16,857 bases of DNA. It comes from JBOFDK01 sp051656485. GTDB taxonomy: Bacteria; Bacillota; Clostridia; Lachnospirales; Cellulosilyticaceae. The position numbers and the translations under genes are program-made. The notes beneath the pieces are model-generated. The model worked only from the letters and a program-made list of their open reading frames with translations. It searched no databases and was not told where the DNA came from. Location: the NCBI GenBank assembly GCA_051656485.1, contig JBOGBZ010000026.1, positions 1 through 16,857 on the forward strand, in the 5' to 3' direction. Position 1 is the stretch's first letter; each line of letters begins with the position of its first letter. This document shows positions 8,271 through 15,353 of the stretch, in pieces.

Positions 8271-8963
8271 TTATTCAGCTTTTGTTGGGTTGATTTTGAT
8301 ACCAGGACCCATTGTTGAAGATACTGATATGCTGCGAAGGTATTGACCTTTAGCTGCAGCTGGTTTCGCTTTAATAACAGCGCTCATTAATGTGTGGAAG
8401 TTGTCTTGTAATTTTTCTTGTCCAAATGAAACTTTACCAATTGGAACGTGAATGATGTTTGTTTTGTCAAGACGGTACTCGATTTTACCAGCTTTGATTT
8501 CATCGATTGCTTTTGTTACGTCCATAGTAACTGTACCAGCTTTTGGGTTTGGCATTAAGCCTTTTGGTCCAAGTACACGACCAAGACGACCTACTACACC
8601 CATCATGTCAGGAGTAGCAACAACGATATCGAAATCTAACCATCCTTCATTTTGGATTCTTGGGATTAAATCTTCAGCACCTACGTGATCTGCACCAGCA
8701 GCTAAAGCTTCATCAGCTTTTGCGCCTTTAGCAAATACAAGTACTCTATGTGTTTTACCTGTACCGTGTGGTAATACTACAGCACCACGAACTTGTTGAT
8801 CAGCGTGACGGCTATCTACACCAAGTTTGATATGTGCTTCTACTGTTTCGTCAAACTTCGCAGTAGCAGTTTTCCCTATTAATTCAAATGCCTCAGTTGG
8901 ATCGTAAAGGTTGTTGCGATCCACTTGTTGAGCAGCTTCGTTATATTTTTTTCCTCTTTTCAT
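8271..8963 (-). CDS. rplA: 50S ribosomal protein L1
   Basis: L1 forms the mobile stalk at the ribosomal E site and, in many bacteria, represses its own operon by binding an mRNA copy of its rRNA site. The protein has 230 residues, the normal length. Family-typical segments are visible: GVDSRHADQQVRGAVVLPHG, then TGKTHRVLVFAKG, the interdomain GRLGRVLGPKGLMPNPKAGT, and PIGKVSFGQEKL near the C-terminus. ATG 8963 has GGAGG 7 nt upstream. That Shine-Dalgarno is only 2 nt from a 30-nt element resembling the L1 rRNA-binding site, so L1 binding there could occlude ribosomes. Confidence 0.97.
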   Translation of the reverse strand: MKRGKKYNEAAQQVDRNNLYDPTEAFELIGKTATAKFDETVEAHIKLGVDSRHADQQVRGAVVLPHGTGKTHRVLVFAKGAKADEALAAGADHVGAEDLIPRIQNEGWLDFDIVVATPDMMGVVGRLGRVLGPKGLMPNPKAGTVTMDVTKAIDEIKAGKIEYRLDKTNIIHVPIGKVSFGQEKLQDNFHTLMSAVIKAKPAAAKGQYLRSISVSSTMGPGIKINPTKAE

Positions 8964-8977
8964 AACTCTACCTCCTT

Positions 8978-9007
8978 GTGGTAATATCGGGGTCTATGCC
9001 CTCCCAC
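8978..9007 (-). promoter_or_regulatory. L1-binding rRNA mimic in the rplA leader
   Basis: On the minus strand the element begins GTGGGAGGG and ends CCCCGATATTACCAC, so GTGG pairs with CCAC outside and GGG with CCC inside, across an asymmetric loop. The 23S rRNA L1 site has GGUGGGAGG on one strand and AAAUACCACC on the other, the same two signatures. It lies immediately before the rplA Shine-Dalgarno. A close relative precedes rplK (9496-9523). L1 binding is inferred from this resemblance. Confidence 0.7.
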
Positions 9008-9048
9008 GTACTATATACGCGCCTAAAAATTAATATAAAATGTAAAAA

Positions 9049-9474
9049 TTACTCTTGAACAATGATTCCCATTGAACGAGCTGTACCAGCGATCATGCTC
9101 ATAGCAGCTTCTAAGCTACCTGCATTTAAGTCTGGCATTTTAAGCTCAGCAATTTTTTGAATCTCTTCTTTAGAGATTGTTGCAACTTTTGTTTTGTTTG
9201 GTACTGCTGAACCAGATTCAATTTTAGCTGCTTTCTTTAAAAGAACTGCTGCTGGTGGAGTTTTTGTGATGAAAGAAAAACTTCTATCTGCATATACAGT
9301 AATTACTACTGGTATGATAAGACCTGCGTCTTTAGATGTTCTTTCATTGAACTCTTTTGTAAATTGAACGATATTTACACCATGTTGACCAAGTGCTGGA
9401 CCTACTGGTGGTGCTGGTGTTGCTTTCCCAGCTGGAATTTGTAATTTGATCATTCCTGTAACTTTTTTAGCCAT
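9049..9474 (-). CDS. rplK: 50S ribosomal protein L11
   Basis: L11 is part of the GTPase-associated centre of the 50S subunit. The protein has 141 residues, the standard length. The N-terminal domain contains LQIPAGKATPAPPVGPALGQ followed by HGVNIVQFTKEFN, the proline-rich hinge that moves on 23S rRNA. The C-terminal RNA-binding domain includes ITKTPPAAVLLKKAAKIESG and ends with AMSMIAGTARSMGIIV. The start has GGAGG 9 nt upstream. The gene lies 126 nt downstream of nusG and 85 nt upstream of rplA. The leader contains a copy of the L1-binding site, so it is probably controlled by L1 with rplA. Confidence 0.97.
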   Translation of the reverse strand: MAKKVTGMIKLQIPAGKATPAPPVGPALGQHGVNIVQFTKEFNERTSKDAGLIIPVVITVYADRSFSFITKTPPAAVLLKKAAKIESGSAVPNKTKVATISKEEIQKIAELKMPDLNAGSLEAAMSMIAGTARSMGIIVQE

Positions 9475-9495
9475 TACTAGGCACCTCCTAAAAAT

Positions 9496-9523
9496 GTGGT
9501 ATTCGCGGGGAATTCCCTCCCAC
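9496..9523 (-). promoter_or_regulatory. L1-binding rRNA mimic in the rplK leader
   Basis: The minus strand reads GTGGGAGGG, a self-complementary GGGAATTCCC core, then CGCGAATACCAC. GTGG and CCAC close the element and GGG/CCC forms the inner stem. GTGGGAGG and AATACCAC match the two strands of the 23S rRNA L1 site. It lies just before the rplK Shine-Dalgarno. In E. coli L1 represses rplKA from a site in this leader. The parallel element before rplA supports the call. Confidence 0.75.
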
Positions 9524-9600
9524 TCGCGCGTTGATTCTTAAATAATATTTGTCCACTTTTTGTGAACACTGAAGCTTGACATTTGATAGTCAGGTAGATA

Positions 9601-10119
9601 TTAGATAAGTCTTTCTACTTGATCGAAACTTACCTCTACTGGGAATTCTCTACCGAATCCACTTACAGATACAATAATTGCACCTTTTGCTTCGTGGATT
9701 TCTTTGACGATACCCTCAGAGTTTTCAAAAGCACCAGTGAGAATCTTCACTGCTTCGCCTAAGTCTACTTGTGGTCTGAGAACTGTAACGTCAATTCCCA
9801 TGCTCTTGATTTCATCAACAGATAGAGAAACTGGCTTAGAGTCTGGGCCTACAAACCCTGTAACACCACGGGTATTACGTACGACATACCAAGTATCATC
9901 TGTCATGACCATCTTGATTAGAACATAACCAGGGAATACTTTTCTTTGAACCGTTTTCTTAGTCCCGTTTTTTTCTTCTATCTCATCTTGCATAGGAACT
10001 TCTACCAAATGGATTAAGTCTTGCATGTTTCTATTTTTGATTGCTTTTTCAATGTTTGCTTTTACTTTGTTTTCATAACCAGAATATGTGTGAACCACAT
10101 ACCATTTTGCCTCATCCAT
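9601..10119 (-). CDS. nusG: Transcription termination/antitermination factor NusG
   Basis: NusG binds the RNA polymerase clamp and affects pausing, Rho termination and transcription-translation coupling. The protein has 172 residues, usual for Firmicutes. The N-terminal NGN domain (about residues 1-105) starts MDEAKWYVVHTYSGYENKVK and includes VFPGYVLIKMVMTDDTWYVV followed by RNTRGVTGFVG. The C-terminal KOW domain (about 118-172) contains GEAVKILTGAFENSEGIV and ends with VEVSFDQVERLI. GGAGG lies 6 nt before ATG, and the start is only 12 nt after the secE stop, so the two are cotranscribed. The 126-nt gap after nusG also contains a 7-bp stem-loop (9550-9568) of unknown role. Confidence 0.97.
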   Translation of the reverse strand: MDEAKWYVVHTYSGYENKVKANIEKAIKNRNMQDLIHLVEVPMQDEIEEKNGTKKTVQRKVFPGYVLIKMVMTDDTWYVVRNTRGVTGFVGPDSKPVSLSVDEIKSMGIDVTVLRPQVDLGEAVKILTGAFENSEGIVKEIHEAKGAIIVSVSGFGREFPVEVSFDQVERLI

Positions 10120-10131
10120 AGCTTTCCTCCA

Positions 10132-10314
10132 TTACATTGGCAGTTGTTCTAGTACTTTGATAACGAGACCAATTACTGAGTCCATTACAAATACGATACC
10201 AGCCGCTAGAAGTGAGAATAAGATAACACTTGAAGTTTTTGATACCAATTCTTTTTTATTAGGCCAAACAATTCTTTTACTTTCAGCTATAAAGTCTTTA
10301 AAAAATTCAACCAT
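10132..10314 (-). CDS. secE: Preprotein translocase subunit SecE
   Basis: SecE is the small clamp subunit of the SecYEG membrane channel. The protein has 60 residues, the short one-helix form of Gram-positive bacteria. The amphipathic N-terminal part contains FFKDFIAESKRIVWPNKKEL, a family signature, and is followed by a single membrane segment (SSVILFSLLAAGIVFVMDSV and onward). GGGAGG lies before ATG 10314. It sits between rpmG (38 nt upstream) and nusG (12 nt downstream), the conserved order. Confidence 0.96.
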   Translation of the reverse strand: MVEFFKDFIAESKRIVWPNKKELVSKTSSVILFSLLAAGIVFVMDSVIGLVIKVLEQLPM

Positions 10315-10352
10315 AATTCACTTCCTCCCTGGGATTTATACCCCACACGAAA

Positions 10353-10505
10353 CTATTTCTTAGTTTCTTTATGTGGTGTATGTGTTTTGCAGAATCTGCA
10401 ATATTTCTTTGTTTCCATGCGGTCAGGATGAGCTTTCTTATCCTTTGTCATGGTGTAATTTCTGCGCTTGCAATCTTCACAAGCTAAAGTAATTTGTACT
10501 CTCAC
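10353..10505 (-). CDS. rpmG: 50S ribosomal protein L33 (zinc-binding type)
   Basis: This is a 50-residue gene starting at GTG 10505 with GGAGG 8 nt upstream. The protein begins MRVQITLACEDCKRRNY and ends in Lys-rich KETKK. Two CxxC pairs (C9/C12 and C36/C39) form the zinc ribbon, so it is the C+ form of L33, whose expression does not depend on zinc starvation in species having both forms. It is the first gene after the promoter at 10,578-10,607 and precedes secE, the usual Firmicute arrangement. Confidence 0.96.
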   Translation of the reverse strand: MRVQITLACEDCKRRNYTMTKDKKAHPDRMETKKYCRFCKTHTPHKETKK

Positions 10506-10577
10506 GATTGACACCTCCACTTAAGTTAATGCGCTTAAAAATTGCCATAAAAAAAAGACCTATTTAGGTACAAATCT

Positions 10578-10607
10578 AATATAGCACACATTAAAAGCCT
10601 TCGTCAA
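10578..10607 (-). promoter_or_regulatory. Sigma-A promoter for rpmG-secE-nusG
   Basis: On the minus strand TTGACG (complement of 10602-10607) is followed after 18 nt by TATATT (complement of 10578-10583), with TG one base upstream of the -10. The predicted transcript starts near 10,570 and has a leader of about 65 nt. Very early in it are ACCTAAATAGGT (a small palindrome) and a run of nine T. Confidence 0.75.
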
Positions 10608-10708
10608 GCAATACAACCCAGAATAAACTGTAAATTTTTATCAATAAATCATTTTATGAATCTTTTTTGATTTAGCATTTCTGACTAGCCAAATCAACTT
10701 GCATTGCT

Positions 10709-10714
10709 TATAAT
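10709..10714 (+). promoter_or_regulatory. Candidate -10 box for the coiled-coil gene
   Basis: A perfect TATAAT lies 41 nt upstream of the coiled-coil gene, in an AT-rich stretch. No good -35 is seen: the hexamer at 17 nt is TAGCCA. The start region also carries AAGGAG before ATG 10756. Supported by consensus match and position only. Confidence 0.4.
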
Positions 10715-10755
10715 GTATATTACCAAAGCAAAGTCCAAACGTAAAGGAGATAATT

Positions 10756-11100
10756 ATGGAAAAAATCTTAAATCAAATCTTATCCGAAATGCAATCCATG
10801 AATAAACGCTTCGATGGTGTGGATGCTAAGTTAGATAAACTGGAGTCTTGCATGGAGAATATGGAGTCTCGTATGGAGAACATGGAATCTCGTATCGAAA
10901 CCATCGATTCTACTGTAAAGGAAATCGACCGTAAGACAACGATGATCTTTAACCAAACAGCTGACCTTACAGAATTTAAAACTTCTGTTAATGAAAAACT
11001 TGATGCACTTACTGAAGAAGTTGCCTTTATCTCTCATCGTGAATATGAAACTGAAAAAGACGTGTACGCAATTAAGCGTCATTTACAAATAGTTAAGTAA
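10756..11100 (+). CDS. Small heptad coiled-coil protein, unknown function
   Basis: This gene encodes 114 residues and has an AAGGAG ribosome binding site 7 nt before ATG. From about residue 26 to 100 the protein is almost continuous heptads with hydrophobic a/d positions: LDKLESC, MENMESR, MENMESR, IETIDST, VKEIDRK and onward to LDALTEE, VAFISHR. It is very acidic and basic, with no signal peptide, membrane segment or Pro, consistent with a cytoplasmic rod-like oligomer. Two heptads are encoded by near-identical 21-nt units (10852-10893). The C-terminus (HREYETEKDVYAIKRHLQIV) resembles small uncharacterised Firmicute coiled-coil proteins I have seen before, but I cannot name a family. It stands alone, convergent with the FlgN-like genes, and ends at a bidirectional terminator. 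Confidence 0.8.
   Translation: MEKILNQILSEMQSMNKRFDGVDAKLDKLESCMENMESRMENMESRIETIDSTVKEIDRKTTMIFNQTADLTEFKTSVNEKLDALTEEVAFISHREYETEKDVYAIKRHLQIVK
10852..10893 (+). repeat. Tandem 21-nt repeat inside the coiled-coil gene
   Basis: Two adjacent 21-nt units, ATGGAGAATATGGAGTCTCG+T and ATGGAGAACATGGAATCTCG+T, differ at two silent positions and each encode MENMESR. A degenerate third unit follows (IETIDST, 10894-10914). This looks like duplication of one heptad in the gene's history. Confidence 0.85.
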
Positions 11101-11143
11101 AAAATAAGTCCAGCTACATCACCTGTGTAGCTGGACTTATTTT
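11101..11143. terminator. Bidirectional terminator between convergent genes
   Basis: AAAATAAGTCCAGCTACA pairs with TGTAGCTGGACTTATTTT, an 18-bp perfect stem with a 7-nt loop. T-rich sequence follows on the plus strand (TTTTTATTT) and the A-run on the other side gives a T-run on the minus strand. It directly follows the plus-strand coiled-coil gene and touches the stop codon of the minus-strand gene at 11,143. Confidence 0.92.
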
Positions 11144-11559
11144 TATTTCTTATTATGTGCTTTATAGGCACTTGCTACTTGCTGTGCATTCTTAGGCAGT
11201 TCTACTTTTTCTGTACATCGACGCAGCAAATCACGCATGACCATGATGTTTTTTTGCTCGCCTTCCATAATCACAGTCTTCCACCGCATAATCTCATCTA
11301 CTAATTGCTTTAGTCTTTTCTTATCTTCTGGCTGCTGTATCTCATGTTTATGTGCTGTATAGAGCTCTTGAAATACTGCTTCGCTTTTTTCCACTTCCGT
11401 TGTCAGCGTTTCTTTATAGTCTGCCATTTGTTCGATCATATCTAAGCCCTCTCCTATATACTGAGTCTCTAGAAGAATGGTCATTTGGTTCTGTGTTATC
11501 ACGTGTATCTGCTCTAATGTCTCTTTGATTGCTTCTAACTGCTCAAACAATACGTTCAT
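11143..11559 (-). CDS. Coiled-coil protein, possible flagellar chaperone-like
   Basis: This gene encodes 138 residues, mainly helical, with many Glu, Lys and Gln. It begins MNVLFEQLEAIKETLEQIHV and ends NAQQVASAYKAHNKK. No domain is certain. It starts 7 nt after the stop of the upstream FlgN-like gene, with AGGTG only a few nt before ATG, so the two are probably translationally coupled and work together. A flagellar export chaperone or an accessory to one is the best guess, based on size, helical composition and partner. No other flagellar gene is in the window. It ends in the bidirectional terminator. Confidence 0.75.
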   Translation of the reverse strand: MNVLFEQLEAIKETLEQIHVITQNQMTILLETQYIGEGLDMIEQMADYKETLTTEVEKSEAVFQELYTAHKHEIQQPEDKKRLKQLVDEIMRWKTVIMEGEQKNIMVMRDLLRRCTEKVELPKNAQQVASAYKAHNKK

Positions 11560-11566
11560 GGCTCAC

Positions 11567-11917
11567 CTACCTTTTATCAAAGAATACCCCTTCTTCTCTG
11601 GAGATATCATAAGGATTACTATAGACGTTATCGACGCGTTTTTTAGCCCTTATATCTGTCAGCTTCTTTTTTACATCTTCAAATAGACGCATGAATTGCT
11701 CTTTATTTTTTTGATCAAGCGCAACGATTTCTCTTAGGAGTGCTTCTTCTTTTTGCTCTTTTGTCTCAGGTTGCTTCTGATGTAGTTCTTCTAATAGATC
11801 TATTTGAACCTGTTTCGCTTCCATTAATGTCTGAAAAGCTTCTATATCTTCTTTATCTAATGCTTCTTCTTGCTGTTGTGTAATCTCTAATATTTTTTGC
11901 AATAATGTTCGTTTCAC
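11567..11917 (-). CDS. FlgN/FliT-like flagellar export chaperone (tentative)
   Basis: This gene encodes 116 residues from GTG 11917, chosen because GGGAGGT lies 6 nt upstream; an in-frame GTG five codons earlier overlaps that site. The N-terminal half is one long amphipathic helix (LLQKILEITQQQEEALDKED, then IEAFQTLMEAKQVQIDLLEE), the layout of FlgN/FliT proteins, which hold hook-associated or cap proteins before export. The C-terminus (NPYDISREEGVFFDKR) resembles the short extended tail seen on some clostridial FlgN proteins. The assignment is from general resemblance, not a diagnostic motif. A sigma-28-like box lies about 58 nt upstream (11,975-11,998). It is followed by its coupled partner gene. 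Confidence 0.6.
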   Translation of the reverse strand: MKRTLLQKILEITQQQEEALDKEDIEAFQTLMEAKQVQIDLLEELHQKQPETKEQKEEALLREIVALDQKNKEQFMRLFEDVKKKLTDIRAKKRVDNVYSNPYDISREEGVFFDKR

Positions 11918-11974
11918 ACACTTACCTCCCACACCTCATTTAATTAACGCTATCGCCTTAAAGTCTTTTTATGG

Positions 11975-11998
11975 TTATCGACATATTCCTTCTATTTA
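11975..11998 (-). promoter_or_regulatory. Possible sigma-28 (SigD-type) flagellar promoter
   Basis: On the minus strand TAAA (complement of 11995-11998) is followed after 12 nt by GTCGATAA (complement of 11975-11982), which matches the sigma-28 -10 consensus GCCGATAA at 7 of 8 positions. The usual spacer before that octamer is about 15 nt, so it is short by about three. It lies between the helicase gene's stop and the FlgN-like gene, leaving a leader of about 50 nt. Tentative. Confidence 0.3.
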
Positions 11999-12028
11999 AT
12001 GAGTGATTCTCCCGTAATGAGGTCAAGT

Positions 12029-15000
12029 TTACTCAAATAACCCACGTAATTCGTGTTCTGATAAATGACTTAAGAATGTGGCGCCTTCGCTTACGATACT
12101 TTGTGCCAGCTCTCTTTTTTGCTGCTGCAATGCCATAATTTTTTCTTCGATGGAATCTTTCGTAATAAGTTTAAATACCTGTACTGGCTTATTTTGACCA
12201 ATACGATACACCCTATCTGTCGCCTGCTGCTCACTGGATACATTCCACCATGGATCATAATGAATAACCACATCAGCAGCTGTCAAATTCAGCCCTGTGC
12301 CCCCTGCCTTAAGGGATATCAAGAAGATAGGTACCTCATCCTCTCCAAAGCTTTCTACCATAGCCATACGCTTTTCTACTTTTGTGCTACCTGTCAGTAT
12401 GTGATACGGTATGCCTTCACTCTGCAGCTTCTCACCTAGCTTGTCTAACATTGTCGTAAACTGTGAGAATACCAGCACCTTATGTCCTCCTGCCACACTT
12501 TCCTCTATAAGTTCCATTGCTTGCAGAAGTTTACTACTTTCTCCAGTGTAGTCTTCTAAATACAGCCCTGGATGACAACACAACTGGCGTAGTCTTGTAA
12601 GCATGGCTAAAATTTTCATATGACTTTTACTGAAGCCGTGATTTTCTAATTCCTTACTTAATTCTTTCTGAACCAACGCTAAGTGGGCCTTATACAAGTC
12701 CTCCTGCTCATCTTCCATACCATTATAAAGAATGGTCTCCGTCTTTTCTGGCAACTCCTTAAGTACATCTTTCTTAAGACGACGCAATACAAACGGTGCA
12801 ATCATCTCTTTTAAGCGTTTAAGGGTACGGTCATCCTCCATACGCATAATAGGTGTCTCAAAAGTTGCTTTAAATTGATGATAACTAAATAAGTACCCTG
12901 GCATACAAAAGTCAAATAAACTCCATAACTCCGAAAGTCTATTTTCAATAGGTGTTCCTGTAAGGGCAAACCGCACATCACTTTTAATCCCTTTCACTAC
13001 CTTTGCATTCTGGGTCAATGGATTTTTGATATAATGTGCTTCATCTAAGATGCAATACTTGAACCGCTTATCCTCATAAAGCTTCTCATCTCGCTTCAAC
13101 GTATCATAAGACGTAATCACGACATCCACACCTTCTAATGCACTTGCTTTCGCTTCGCGTTCTTCACCACTTCCTGTCATCACCTGTACCACAAGTCCTG
13201 GTGCAAACCGCGCCAATTCTTTCTCCCAGTTCAACACAAGAGAAGTAGGTGATACGACAAGACTAGGCTCTGCCTTTTCATGCTCATTTTTATAGGCTTG
13301 GAAAAGGGTGATGACTTGCAGTGTCTTTCCAAGTCCCATATCATCCGCTAGAATCCCTCCAAAGCCATACTTCGCCATCATGACAAGCCATCTATACCCC
13401 ACTTCTTGATACTGCCTTAAAGTACCACTTAAAGTAGGCGGTATACTCACCTCGCCATCTTCTATCTCTCGCATGTCTCTTAACATCTTCTTATAGGCTT
13501 GGTCTTTTTCAATTTGAATAACGCCACCTTTTTTCAGTAGACGTTCTAGATAAAGTGAACGGTATTTACCCACTTCTAGGGTTCTACTCTCCAGTGTCGC
13601 CCCTCGTTCACTTATTCCTTCAAGGAGTTCATCTATTTCTTCAATCCATGGATCACTCAAGTCCACAAAGGCTCCATCCTTCAGACGGTAGTACTTTTTC
13701 TTCGTGCGATACGCTTCAAGTATTTCTTGAACCAAGTGAGGCTCCATACGCATTTCCTTTAAGTCTACTTCTAGCAAGTGACTTTTGATTGTCAGTCCTA
13801 TACGCCCAATACCAGGCGCTTTAATCTGCATATCACGAAGAGGATTGGTCACATGCACTTCACATAATGCCACCAGTTCCTCTACTCCTTCTGTTAAAAG
13901 GGTATAAATTGCTTCTTCATCTTCTACATAAAGCTTGCCATCTTTCGCTCTGAACTGATACTTCTCCAAAAGCGTATGGAATGCATGCTCTTTTTCTATC
14001 TGTCGCACCACTTGTATACCTGCTTGTTCTTTGCCTCCAAACGGATTGATACAAATGCCTTCATAATCAAACACCGCATGACCTACTACTGAGTCCTTTT
14101 GGTCACGGTCTAAATAAAGCTTAATCGTAAGCTCCGGTGGCTCATAGTCCTGTAATACACTATAATCCACCTGCACCGTCGCATACCTTTTTAGTTTAGG
14201 TAAAATAGTAGCCGCAAAACGCTTAAAGCTTTCTTCATCAAACTTTAATTGAGGCGGATACACTTCCTGCATAAACTTAAGGACTGGTAGCACCGCCTTA
14301 GCATATGCTTTACTCACTAGATACATATGATCCTGCACCCATAAATACTGTGCTAACGGATGGTTAATGATCTGGTAATGCTTCTGTGACGTGGTTAAGA
14401 CAAACTGCCCCTCCACTGCCTCTATTTTAAAAACGAACTGAGGTGATGCTTCTAGAAGACTTACCTCCATCTGCCCTCTCTCATCTTGAAAGGCAATGGA
14501 ACGGTTTTTATATATTTCAAAAAAGCGGTAAAAGCCATCTGGTGTTAAAGGCAGCATCTTTTTATCCATACTATACATACGCCCACCATGCACACGCTCT
14601 AGCACCTGCTCCTTTGCCTTCTGCTGATGAATAAGTAGCTGTATAAGCGCCCTTGCCTCCGGCACGAAAGCTTCGAGATGATGGATAAATACAAAGTTCT
14701 TCCCATAAGCCACCTGCTCCTCCTGCAAGATAGCCTGTACAAAAGCCTCCATATGCTTCACCACATACAGCCTATCTTCCCCCACAGAAAGCCCTAAAGC
14801 AAAGTAACCCTCCTCGGTCTCATAAAGCTTAGGCTCCACCCTTACAAAAGCCTCCCGCTTCTCCTCTAGCCCCTTCATGATGCTATCCTCATAATAGTCC
14901 AGCAAAGCCTTCCCATAAGCCACATCCACCTGGTGAACAGCCAGACTCCCCCGACTCATCTCCGCCTGAAGCTTCAGCATCATCGCCACCGTATGCTTAC

Positions 15001-15253
15001 ACGCCCCCTCATACTTATGAGCAGCAGGACACTCACACTCAAAGTACACATCATCCACATTACCTTTTCTCATCTCCAAGAGATTATAATACATCTCACC
15101 ATGGCTACCTTCCACATAACCACGCACTGTATACAAATCCCCCTCCTGAATCACATTGAGCTTAGGCACCGCTCCACACCTATATAAATCTACACCACGC
15201 TCATATACCGCTGCATTGGTACTCCAATAACGAATCTCCTCATCTGTTAGCAT
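12029..15253 (-). CDS. SNF2-family DEAD/DEAH helicase with SWIM zinc finger
   Basis: This is a large 1,074-residue Swi2/Snf2 ATPase. An N-terminal SWIM zinc finger is seen as C73, C75, C85 and H87 (CxC, 9 residues, CxH). The middle section matches the bacterial SNF2-associated region by position. The ATPase core begins near residue 620: GGILADDMGLGKTLQVITLF (Walker A, about 631), ILDEAHYIKN (DEAH, about 736), LTGTPIENRLSELWSLFDF, then the second RecA domain with VLVFSQFTTMLDKL, AGGTGLNLTAADVVIHYDPW and QQATDRVYRIGQ (about 1010). All key residues are present. GGAG lies 7 nt before ATG 15253. These proteins translocate on double-stranded DNA; the cellular role is not established, and transcription recycling or DNA repair have been proposed for relatives. 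No partner is adjacent. Confidence 0.95.
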   Translation of the reverse strand: MLTDEEIRYWSTNAAVYERGVDLYRCGAVPKLNVIQEGDLYTVRGYVEGSHGEMYYNLLEMRKGNVDDVYFECECPAAHKYEGACKHTVAMMLKLQAEMSRGSLAVHQVDVAYGKALLDYYEDSIMKGLEEKREAFVRVEPKLYETEEGYFALGLSVGEDRLYVVKHMEAFVQAILQEEQVAYGKNFVFIHHLEAFVPEARALIQLLIHQQKAKEQVLERVHGGRMYSMDKKMLPLTPDGFYRFFEIYKNRSIAFQDERGQMEVSLLEASPQFVFKIEAVEGQFVLTTSQKHYQIINHPLAQYLWVQDHMYLVSKAYAKAVLPVLKFMQEVYPPQLKFDEESFKRFAATILPKLKRYATVQVDYSVLQDYEPPELTIKLYLDRDQKDSVVGHAVFDYEGICINPFGGKEQAGIQVVRQIEKEHAFHTLLEKYQFRAKDGKLYVEDEEAIYTLLTEGVEELVALCEVHVTNPLRDMQIKAPGIGRIGLTIKSHLLEVDLKEMRMEPHLVQEILEAYRTKKKYYRLKDGAFVDLSDPWIEEIDELLEGISERGATLESRTLEVGKYRSLYLERLLKKGGVIQIEKDQAYKKMLRDMREIEDGEVSIPPTLSGTLRQYQEVGYRWLVMMAKYGFGGILADDMGLGKTLQVITLFQAYKNEHEKAEPSLVVSPTSLVLNWEKELARFAPGLVVQVMTGSGEEREAKASALEGVDVVITSYDTLKRDEKLYEDKRFKYCILDEAHYIKNPLTQNAKVVKGIKSDVRFALTGTPIENRLSELWSLFDFCMPGYLFSYHQFKATFETPIMRMEDDRTLKRLKEMIAPFVLRRLKKDVLKELPEKTETILYNGMEDEQEDLYKAHLALVQKELSKELENHGFSKSHMKILAMLTRLRQLCCHPGLYLEDYTGESSKLLQAMELIEESVAGGHKVLVFSQFTTMLDKLGEKLQSEGIPYHILTGSTKVEKRMAMVESFGEDEVPIFLISLKAGGTGLNLTAADVVIHYDPWWNVSSEQQATDRVYRIGQNKPVQVFKLITKDSIEEKIMALQQQKRELAQSIVSEGATFLSHLSEHELRGLFE

Positions 15254-15278
15254 TAGTTTGCTCCTTTTATTTCTATTT

Positions 15279-15303
15279 AAAAAACCACAGATTGCCTGTG
15301 GTT
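15279..15303 (-). terminator. Intrinsic terminator after the Rpn-like gene
   Basis: On the minus strand AACCACAG pairs with CTGTGGTT around a 5-nt loop and is followed by TTTTTTAAAT. It separates the Rpn-family remnant from the SNF2 gene 26 nt downstream, so the helicase may be expressed by readthrough or from an unseen promoter. Confidence 0.8.
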
Positions 15304-15353
15304 GGGTTTGTCGTATTGCATTATTATCTACTTTAACATTGCATTAGGCACCA

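Noticed and set aside
8244..8285. AGCT...AGCT inverted repeat after the rplA stop codon
   Set aside because: The stem is weak and not followed by a T-run, so it does not support a terminator between rplA and the rplJ promoter.
8161..8346. A 61-codon plus-strand frame over the L10 leader
   Set aside because: It covers the rplJ promoter, the L10 leader and the end of rplA on the opposite strand, and no Shine-Dalgarno was found.
15316..15349. Short repeat TTGCATTA occurring twice between the SNF2 and Rpn-like genes
   Set aside because: Too short and AT-rich to distinguish from chance, and not placed at the ends of any recognisable element.
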